Positions 56,564 through 64,000 of a DNA stretch of 64,000 nucleotides are shown piece by piece. The DNA comes from Lojkania enalia. Taxonomy: Eukaryota; Ascomycota; Dothideomycetes; Pleosporales. Below the pieces are notes generated by a model, which was not told where the DNA came from, ran no database searches, and saw only the letters and a program-made list of their open reading frames with translations. The first letter of the stretch is position 1; each line of letters begins with the position of its first letter. The stretch covers positions 48,798-112,797 of the forward strand of contig ML986743.1 of assembly GCA_010094045.1 (NCBI GenBank), given 5' to 3'. The position numbers were made by a program, and so were the translations under genes.

Positions 56564-58738
56564 CTAATCTACACCCATCTCATTCGCAATCCGATTTGCG
56601 TCTCTAAAATACGTCTTCCGCTCCTCGATCTCCGCCCTAATCCTTGCCTCCCTATCCTCTCTCCCAGCCCCCTTGACAAACTGCAACAACCTCAACGCAC
56701 CTGTTGGTGTAATCCCCTCCACTCTTCTCGCCTGCCCCACACTCTCCGGCCTCGTCGCCGTCAAGACCTGTTTTTCTTCAAAGCTCAAGCCGAATATAGA
56801 ATCGTAGTCTAAATCGAGAGGTAACTTGAGATTCTCGTCCTTTAGCCAGCGAGCATGTGAGGCATTTTGGTATACTACGTAAGGCGCGTAAGTAGCGTTA
56901 ATTTCAACGCGGTTCTGGATGCGGGTGCTGAATTGGGAGATGTCGGGGAGGATGGTGAGGAGGGTTTGGCAGGTTGTGTTGGCCATGCGGAGGAGGTCGT
57001 AGGCGGAGCGTTTGCTGGAGTCGTTGCGGACGTTGAAGCCGTGCTCGTTCCAGGCTGTCCATCCCATTGTTTTCTCCTGGAGGAGTCTTGAAAGGGCGGC
57101 TATTTCTTCGGCTTCGCGTTCGAAGACTTGCCAGCGCTTGTCAGTCACGATGCCTGCGGCGCGGCCCATGGTTGTGAGTCGCGTGTCTGCGTTGTCGGCG
57201 CGAGCAGACATGCGGTATTCGGAGCGGGAGGTAAACATGCGGTATGGCTCCGATACGCCCTTGGTTATCAAGTCGTCAATCATGATGCCAATGTAGCCAT
57301 CAGCGCGAGTGAGGGTCATTGGCGGTTTGCCTCGAGATGCGAGACCAGCATTTATACCGGCCACGACACCCTGCCCAGCCGCTTCTTCATATCCCGTAGT
57401 ACCATTTATTTGGCCAGCGAGAAAGAGGCCGGAGATATTCTTTGTTTCGAGGGTAGAGCAAAGGTTGCGTGGGTCGACGTAGTCATATTCTACACCATAA
57501 CCCGGTTGCAGCATGACCACATTTTCGAGTCCTTTGATAGTCTTGAGCATAGCTTCTTGAACATCCACAGGGACAGTCATAGAGATGCCGTTCGGGTATA
57601 TGATGTCGTTGTCAAAACCCTCGGGTTCCAACCAAACGATATGAGAGCTCTTGTCCGTGAATTTTATTATCTTCGATTCCAAAGACGGACAGTATCTTGG
57701 TCCTTTAACCGTCTCTCGGATGTGTATCGACTTATCCAGATTCTTCCTTATGATATCGTGCGTCAACTCGTTCGTCCTCGTCTCATGATTCAACAACTGG
57801 TTCTCTACCTGAACCCTCTCATTCAAATAACTAAACGGCATCGGCGGATTATCTCCCTCCTGCGCCTCCAACACCTTAAAATCAATACTCTTCTTATCTA
57901 ACCTCGGCGGCGTCCCCGTCTTCAATCTTCCCAACGTGAACCCTGCATCCCTTAGACTCTTACTCAATCCAAACGTCGCCGCCTCACCCATCCTTCCCGA
58001 CGGATACGCCTCGAGCCCAATATGAATCTCACCCCCCAGAAACGTGCCCGTCGTAATAACTACATTCCCCGTTGGCACCACCTCCCCACTCTCCAACCTA
58101 ACGCCCACAATCTTCCCATATCTCCCCTCCTCAATAACCCCCTCCCGATCCACGATAATATCCGCCACGCTCCCCTCTACCACACTCAAATTCTTATACC
58201 CCACCATCTCTTCGCGCATATACCTCTTATACAACGCCCTATCAATCTGCGCTCGGGGTCCCCAAACCGCCGGTCCTTTCTTCCGATTCAAGACTCGGAA
58301 CTGGACGCCCGCTTTGTCGACAATGCGCCCGACGACCCCGTCCAGTGCGTCGATTTCTCGGAGCATAGTTCCTTTGCCGATACCACCGAAGGATGGGTTG
58401 CACGAGCATACCCCTAGGTTGTCAAGTTTGGGGGTTATGAGCGCGGTTCGAGCGCCGGAGCGGGCTGCAGCAGCGGAGGCTTCGCAGCCTGCGTGGCCTC
58501 CACCGATGACGATAACATCGTAGGGTCCGTGTATACTATTAGAGAGAGGTGTTTAGTGGATTGATTGGAGGCGAAAGCGTCGGGTGGAGGAATACGTCTT
58601 GAACCGATTTGTGCAGTATGGACCTTACCTTTCGGCATTAGAAACAGTCGCGAAGGTCCTGCGAGAGCGATTGATTGACCGAACGCGAGGCGCGTGGCCC
58701 CAGAGCCGGTGCGCCCTCTGAGGGATGACTCTGTGCAT
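56564..58738 (-). CDS. MTO1: Mitochondrial tRNA uridine-5-carboxymethylaminomethyl enzyme MTO1 (MnmG/GidA)
   Basis: FAD enzyme that, with MSS1, modifies the wobble uridine of mitochondrial tRNAs. Exons 58629-58738 and 56564-58535 (intron GTAAGG..TAATAG, 93 nt) join in phase to 693 residues. The first exon is an Arg-rich presequence ([20 protein letters not shown]). The FAD loop [16 protein letters not shown] lies just after the junction, then [22 protein letters not shown], the GidA signature [15 protein letters not shown] and [13 protein letters not shown]. The C-terminal helical domain is complete ([21 protein letters not shown]). Next to two other mitochondrial genes. Confidence 0.96.
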
Positions 58739-59315
58739 GTTTGCTGAAATTGAGTGAGATGGGTGGGTGGTATTGTTGAACAAAAAGTTGAGATTGAAAT
58801 TCGGAGGTTCGGACAGCCTCCGAGCGCTATCACGTGGCGAGCTTTTTGACAGCGTCTTGACAGCTCGGCATGCATTCATTCATAGCCTACAAAGAGCGAA
58901 TTTTGTAAATAGAACTGCACAAGATATCACTGTGAGCAATCTCAGAAGAAATCTCCGAATCAGGGTATTGGGAGAGGGTATCAATTCGCTACCCATACAC
59001 CATCCAGAAGCACACAATTCCCAGCTATCCTACAGGAGCGGAGATAGTACATATAGAAAGCTCTCGAAAAGATGGTAGCAGTATAGCTATACACTCGCTT
59101 AACACATAAAGCCCAAGGACCCCATAGCCCTCACAGATACCGATCCTCCAGCGCCACGCAAGAAGGCCCATAATCTGAACTCAACTCGAACCATCTGCAA
59201 CCCAACCCAAATGGCCCAATTGATCCTCAGCGTGTGCGATATGAAAGACACCATTACAAAGCATTCATTCGAGTGACTAAAGAGTCATCAAAATTGTGGA
59301 ACGGGTGATAGAAAT
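58739..59315. other. Intergenic between MTO1 and RIM1
   Basis: No further gene; holds the MTO1 promoter and the RIM1 3' end (both on the minus strand). Confidence 0.45.
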
Positions 59316-60002
59316 CTAAGCAGCGGCTTCGTGGACGAGGCCTTCGTCATTAGTCTCAACAGCCTCTTCGACATTCTTTGGACGCGAGATGACGTCGAAA
59401 TTCCCTGCAACTAGTCAGTTCCATAATTGAGATAGAGCATATACCAAATCTATCAAAGTGTTGAAGTGCGGAGGGTTGAGCTTACTTGCGATTAAGGTGA
59501 GGTTCGACTTCTTATTGCCCTCGTTATCGGTATATGACTCCATGCGCGCATCCGCATCAACGTAGAGGAGAGTTCTGCGATCTTATCATTAGCCCAAGTC
59601 TCTTCAATCCATTCCAGCATCCAATCCCCACAACCCCTCCCATCCCATATTTATCCAACTCAAACCAAACCCCCACAATATAATTTCCCATCAATCCAAC
59701 TATTCCCCAAAGAAAACCCACAAAATTCAAACTCACCCCTTCGGCACCGAAAGTAAATAGTCCTTCTGCGCCCCCGTCACAAAACTCGCAACTCGGAACC
59801 AGCTCGTCTTCCTATCATCACCCTTGCCATACGAGCTCCCTACCACATATCTTACAAGTGTCTTATCCCCTGTAACTGTAACCTCCTCCGGCGCAACACC
59901 CAAGCGTCCCACAATCGACATTCTGGCGAGCTGCGCGCGGGGCGTCATGCTGAAGGCGCGGGCGCCGACGGGGACAGCGGAGCGGACGGTGCGGGTGAAC
60001 AT
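59316..60002 (-). CDS. RIM1: Mitochondrial single-stranded DNA-binding protein Rim1
   Basis: OB-fold protein coating single-stranded mitochondrial DNA during replication. Exons 59737-60002, 59486-59574 and 59316-59404 join in phase to 147 residues, the usual fungal length. Presequence MFTRTVRSAVPVGARAFS, then the SSB core: MSIVGRLGVAPEEV, RYVVGSSYGKGDDRKTSWFRVASF, DYLLSVPKGTLLYVDADARMESY, KKSNLTLIARNFDVISRPK. The intron donors are GTGAGT and GTAAGC. A short acidic tail ends the protein. Confidence 0.96.
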
Positions 60003-60416
60003 TTTAACAGCGATGACGATCTATCGTTGGACTGGGAAGGACGACGGCAGTAGCGGTAGTGGGGTTGGGATGAAGCTGTAACTGTATAGGTCTGATGAAC
60101 TTTTGGCGAGGGGATACAAAGCGTTGATAGACGCGATTACCGTTTTAGGCCTTTTGCGCCCCTATCAACGCCTGTGCACGTGCGTTGCCAAGACCTCATT
60201 TTCACATGTGACGCGTCGACGCGTTTCGTGCTCGAAATTCGAAATTGGTTTCATGTTTTCATGCCCGCGGATAGGCATACATAGACTATCTGCTATTATA
60301 TGGGTATATCTACCATTTTGTATAGTCCAAACGCCGGTAAATGCAATGCTGTAAAACCAACCTCCAATTTCAGGACCAAGCGTTTCGCCGATGCTTGGCT
60401 TAGAGAAAATGGTTTC
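60003..60416. other. Upstream region of RIM1
   Basis: Promoter of RIM1 and the 3' end of the WD40 gene. No further gene seen. Confidence 0.45.
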
Positions 60417-62123
60417 TCACCGCTTCATCCTCTTCGGATCGCGTTCCTCCTCATCACTCTCGTAATCCTTAAACACTGCCTTGGGCTGCGTCTTATCCCA
60501 TACGCCTGTGAACAGTTTCTTCTCCCCAGGCTTCGGCGCATACTTAAGCAACGCTTCCCTTGGATCTTCATCGCGCATACTACTGAGGGGAATGCTTTCC
60601 TTCACATGTCTCTCATCCGGAGTCGACATTGCAAAAGGCGTTGCGGCTGGTATATGCGGCCTTCTTGGGTCCCTCGACTTGCCAGAAGCGGTGAGACCGA
60701 TTGTTGGGTGTCGCGAAGCGGGCGTAGTACCGGGCAAGCTGCCGGGCGTAATTGCATCGCCGGCCATGCCGGTTGGGTCCATAAATGTGGTGAGATTGGG
60801 GTCATCGTCCATGTGTCGCTTTTTCGGGGCCTTGCTCAAGACGCTGATGGCACCGTTCGTAGAGGTCTTGGGGTTAAAGAGAATTGTCGTTTGGCCATTT
60901 GCGGAGCCGGTGAAGATCTGGTTGAGCTTTGAATGCCAGTATACTGATATCAGAGGTGAGCCGGGCGTCACTGGAGTGACGAGCTCAGGGCGGAGCGTAG
61001 CCGGGTTGAGGATGTGGAGGTGTCCGGTTTCTGAGCCTGTAATGAGGCTTGAAGAATTGGGCGCAAATCGAATATTCGAGGTAGGATATTGTGATGACGT
61101 TGATGGGTGTGTGGTTGTGTTGATGGGAGTCTTAAACTTCCTCATATCCCATAGCTTGATTGTATCGTCCCCACCGCGTGTGATTACGAGTCGTCCATCT
61201 GGGCTGATATCGAGGCCGCTTGTCCATGTATCTTTGGCATGTGCCTCTCGAATTTCGCCTGCCGGTCGATGATACGGCCCCTCGCCATTCCACATAACGA
61301 GACTACCATCCAGAGCAGCAGCAACCAGCACACTACTTTGCCCCTCCGCTGTAGAGCCCCAAGCAACAGCAGTCATTCTCGTCATGCCTGCAGATCCGGC
61401 AGCCCTTGATTTATGAACAATGACATCCTTTTGTTTAAACCTGTCATTGACGTCCCATATCCGCACCGTACTATCATGGCCCGCCGTCACGAAGAGGTCT
61501 CGATTCGTAGGATGCCACGCGCTGCTTGTAATCTCCGCTGTATGTCCAACTGTATTATGTTTATCCCTGAGATACATATCCCCCTTCTTAAACTCCGCCG
61601 TCATCTCTCCATCTCTACTAAACAACCGCGCCTGTGACGTCGCCGTAATAACGAGCAACTGGTTCCCCGCATGCGGGCTGAAAGCGACTTGATGAATCGC
61701 GTGCGTCTCTGACGTCTGCGAAGGTTTCGTAACGAACGGATCCACTGTCTTGAACGCTCGTATCGTCGTCGGAGTCATAGCCGACAAATCGTGAAGCTTG
61801 ATCGTACAGTCCGTCGAGCCTGTTACCAGTCGCGTGCCTGACGGATCCAGCGTAATCGAAGTAACAGCGCGCTCATGCGTTTTCACGACTAACTCATGAG
61901 AAACCGGAAACTCCTCCTCATCGTCATCGCTGTCACTATCGTCGTCTGAATCCTTTTCGTCTTCCGAATCGGCGCCCTTTTTAACTTGTTTGTTCTCGTC
62001 GACGATTGCGCGACGACAACGCTCGATTTGCGCCTCAACGTTCACGGAAACACCCTGTTTCCCAAAGGAGGCTGGCATGAACTGGCGCAAGGCATCCTCA
62101 TCTTCCGCGGAGAAATCATCCAT
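60417..62123 (-). CDS. WD40-repeat protein, WDR70 type
   Basis: Single-exon, 568 residues from ATG 62123 (MDDFSAEDEDALRQFMP); the open frame begins earlier, but the homologous start is here. The N-terminus contains an acidic Asp/Ser stretch (DDDSDSDDDEEE), then WD repeats: VTSITLDPSGTRLVTGSTDCTIKLHD, ITSSAWHPTNRDLFVTAGHDSTVRIWD, TSGLDISPDGRLVITRGGDDTIKLWD and others. The C-terminal part (GVWDKTQPKAVFKDYESDEEE) is characteristic of the WDR70 family, which in animals and fission yeast acts with the CRL4 ubiquitin ligase in chromatin and DNA-damage responses. The role here is inferred from the family. Confidence 0.93.
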   Translation of the reverse strand: MDDFSAEDEDALRQFMPASFGKQGVSVNVEAQIERCRRAIVDENKQVKKGADSEDEKDSDDDSDSDDDEEEFPVSHELVVKTHERAVTSITLDPSGTRLVTGSTDCTIKLHDLSAMTPTTIRAFKTVDPFVTKPSQTSETHAIHQVAFSPHAGNQLLVITATSQARLFSRDGEMTAEFKKGDMYLRDKHNTVGHTAEITSSAWHPTNRDLFVTAGHDSTVRIWDVNDRFKQKDVIVHKSRAAGSAGMTRMTAVAWGSTAEGQSSVLVAAALDGSLVMWNGEGPYHRPAGEIREAHAKDTWTSGLDISPDGRLVITRGGDDTIKLWDMRKFKTPINTTTHPSTSSQYPTSNIRFAPNSSSLITGSETGHLHILNPATLRPELVTPVTPGSPLISVYWHSKLNQIFTGSANGQTTILFNPKTSTNGAISVLSKAPKKRHMDDDPNLTTFMDPTGMAGDAITPGSLPGTTPASRHPTIGLTASGKSRDPRRPHIPAATPFAMSTPDERHVKESIPLSSMRDEDPREALLKYAPKPGEKKLFTGVWDKTQPKAVFKDYESDEEERDPKRMKR

Positions 62124-62657
62124 TTGGCTTGGTAATATTCGGTGCTTAAGAATCTGTGGCAGGTAGAAATGTTGGTAGGTTGAGAAGGATGGAAGGCAGT
62201 ATGACATAATATTTTAAAATGGTTCGCTTTAAGCTTCTCCGCGGTGCACCGTTTCGCGAAGTTCACTAGCTCTCTGCACCACCATCACTCATCGGGTAGT
62301 CTATTATTTCTGCTTACAGAAATGCAACTGGCCAAGTAATGGAGCATAGATTATTGTATTACGCCCTAAGAAGTTGGCTACGCCGTATTGTGGAAATGCG
62401 AATAAGCAACCCACATGCGGTGTGCCATCTTCTCCCGAATATGATTTCTTGATCATTAAGCGGAGCAACGAAGCGTACAAGTATGAGCATAAATTTTTAT
62501 CTATAAATTCATTTCTCAAGTCAAAAATCAACTCAATCAACCCTTATTCCCCCTCCTTCAATTTCAATAGCTACAGTCCATCTATCCCATATCTACCTTT
62601 ACATCTCAACTCCCCTCACAAATACCCTTTCATATTATACCACCCCACCAATCCAAA
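62124..62657. promoter_or_regulatory. Divergent promoter region
   Basis: Between the WDR70-type gene and the dehydrogenase-like gene. A C/T-rich leader (about 62540-62650) precedes the latter. Confidence 0.45.
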
Positions 62658-63439
62658 ATGTCTCCAACCAAAACTATAATAATCTTCGGCTCCGGCCCTG
62701 GAATCGGCAACCACGTCGCCTCTTATTTCCTCTCCCAAAACTTCACGCACGCCATCCTCCTCTCGTGCTCCACCTCGCGCCTCGAATCCGACAAAGCCGT
62801 CCTCCAAGCCAGTCACCCCCTTCGCCAGAATCTCCATCCTGCCCCTCAACCTCTCAGACCTGCCCTCCATCCCTCCAACCCTGAAAAAGATCGAGCAACT
62901 GACCGATAGCATCGATGTTGTATTCTTCAACGCCGTGCGGATAGAGCCCTCACCTGTCCTCCAAGTACCCATTCAGGAAATCGAGCAGGATTTCAAGGTA
63001 AACAGCCCTCCGCTCCTTTATTTTATTTTATTTTATTTTTTTCTCAAAGATATTCCCTTCTCGCAATTTTGGCCTACAATCCTTTGACTAACAGCCCAAG
63101 ACAACAAACTTAGCCCTATACCTAATTTCCCAATGGAGCATCCCGCTCCTACAATCTACCTCCTCTCAACCCTCTAACCCCAAACCCTCCCTCCTAGTAA
63201 CAACCTCCCACCTCCCGCACACCCCCCTTCCCACCCTCCTCTCCCTCTCTCTCGTCAAGGCTTCCCAGCGAAACATGGTAACTAGCCTTTCTACTGCTTT
63301 CCCGTCTTCTAGCGGCATCCACATCGGGCTCGTGGCCGTGGAAGGCGTTGTTACTCCCGAGAATAAGGTGCTCAATCCTAGCACGATTGCACAGCGGGTG
63401 TGGGGATTTTATATGGCGGGGGGAGGGGTTGGAGGTTAG
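62658..63439 (+). CDS. Short-chain dehydrogenase-like protein, with an apparent frameshift
   Basis: NAD(P)-binding Rossmann protein of the SDR superfamily. Frame 1 from ATG 62658 reads MSPTKTIIIFGSGPGIGNHVA (G-x-G-P-G-I-G dinucleotide loop) to about 62810; the next sensible reading is +1 (FARISILPLNLSDLPSI, VVFFNAVRI, with N-A-V for the usual N-A-G/A), reaching 62997. An intron (GTAAAC..CTAACAG, 62998-63094) leads in phase to TTNLALYLISQW and SLVKASQRNMV (K of the usual Y-x3-K; the Tyr is absent) and a stop at 63439; AAG at 63099-63100 is an alternative acceptor. No intron explains the shift near 62812, so a real frameshift or a sequence error is likely. It lacks the catalytic Tyr, as some fungal NmrA/SDR-like proteins do. 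Confidence 0.65.
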
Positions 63440-64000
63440 GATTAGGGAATAAGGGAAGGTGGTAGGCATGGATAGACATGGCTGGCTGAACTAAATGGAA
63501 AGGTCAAAAGTAAACATCTAATGCAATCCAATCCAAACGCAAAAACCTCACATCATCACAAAAAGCTACATTTAAAGTTCTTGTTTTGATTACACTACTG
63601 CCCCTTCCGAACATCATACATCCCCATCAGCTTCACACATGACCTATTACCACCACCACCCCACCCCGTTCACCCAGAAAAAAAGTTATTTCTTAAAGAA
63701 AAAAAAAAAAAAAAATTCTAAATCCACAGCTATCAAAGCCCAGTCATCAGAAATTAAACGCTCCAAACCACCAATGCTCAATAAGCCAGACTCCAACCAT
63801 GCTTCGCACTTCCTATTTGAAGAGTATTAAACACCTCTTACCGGCACCCGCAAGAAAGCCAAATCTCTAATCATCGTACAAACCAAGGGGGTTTGGGGGC
63901 GGGTGGAGTGGATAACGGGGTGTCCATATCCGCTACTCGATGCTAGATTACCAATACCATATCCCTCACATGGTAGCATTCATTGGATATGAACCCGCAC
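63440..64000. other. Right-end intergenic stretch
   Basis: No gene seen; contains an A-run (about 63700-63715). The small frame at 63639-63830 is low complexity. Confidence 0.45.

Noticed and set aside
57128..57901. 257-codon plus-strand frame
   Set aside because: Antisense shadow of MTO1.
60481..61272. 263-codon plus-strand frame
   Set aside because: Antisense shadow of the WD40 gene, which has clear repeats.
1..64000. CRISPR arrays, bacterial operons, phage genes, or a secondary-metabolite cluster
   Set aside because: No spaced direct repeats of CRISPR type; gene structure is fungal throughout; no synthase-type core enzyme or linked tailoring set is present.

Overview
The window is nuclear DNA of a filamentous ascomycete (Pezizomycotina). 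The evidence is short 45-90 nt GT-AG introns with CTAAC/CTAAT branch sites, HET, F-box, BTB and NB-ARC/TPR family genes, a Ste12 factor with two C-terminal C2H2 fingers, and A/T-rich blocks whose dead genes carry mainly C-to-T-type stop codons, as expected of repeat-induced point mutation (RIP). A Leotiomycetes-like fungus is my guess; it is inference and was not tested.

Left part (1-15.5 kb) is an accessory, A/T-rich island. It holds a HET-domain gene cut by the window edge, a dead secreted-protein gene, an intact three-exon pterin-4a-carbinolamine dehydratase, a dead NB-ARC/TPR (NLR-like) gene, an intron-containing tRNA-Ala(AGC), and two families of diverged repeats: an inverted pair (2.4/10.9 kb) and a direct pair of promoter-like sequences (6.5/13.4 kb), one of which carries five spaced GATATC hexamers.

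Middle (15.5-42 kb) mixes housekeeping and accessory genes: an ARMT1/DUF89 phosphatase divergent from an F-box protein, a small hydrophilic protein, a SAM methyltransferase, a maleate isomerase/arylmalonate decarboxylase-like enzyme, a second F-box-like protein, a pyruvate decarboxylase pseudogene, a conserved small fungal protein, a protein with a fungal STAND N-terminal domain, a low-complexity protein with a frame switch, the ubiquinone kinase COQ8 divergent from an NTA1-type amidase, ribosomal protein eL39 with a 6-nt first exon, and a BTB/POZ pseudogene.

Right part (42-64 kb) is core: a Mn-type cation diffusion facilitator, STE12 with about 6.2 kb of gene-poor upstream DNA, then three mitochondrial genes in a row (cardiolipin synthase, MTO1, mitochondrial SSB RIM1), a WDR70-type WD40 protein and a short-chain dehydrogenase with an apparent frameshift.

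Exon boundaries were worked out by eye from splice consensus, phase and remembered family sequence; all phases were checked arithmetically. No single new multi-gene system is evident. The most informative oddities are the repeated promoter-like element, the 506-nt NTA1 intron with decoy exons, the eL39 microexon, and the graded decay of the pseudogenes.
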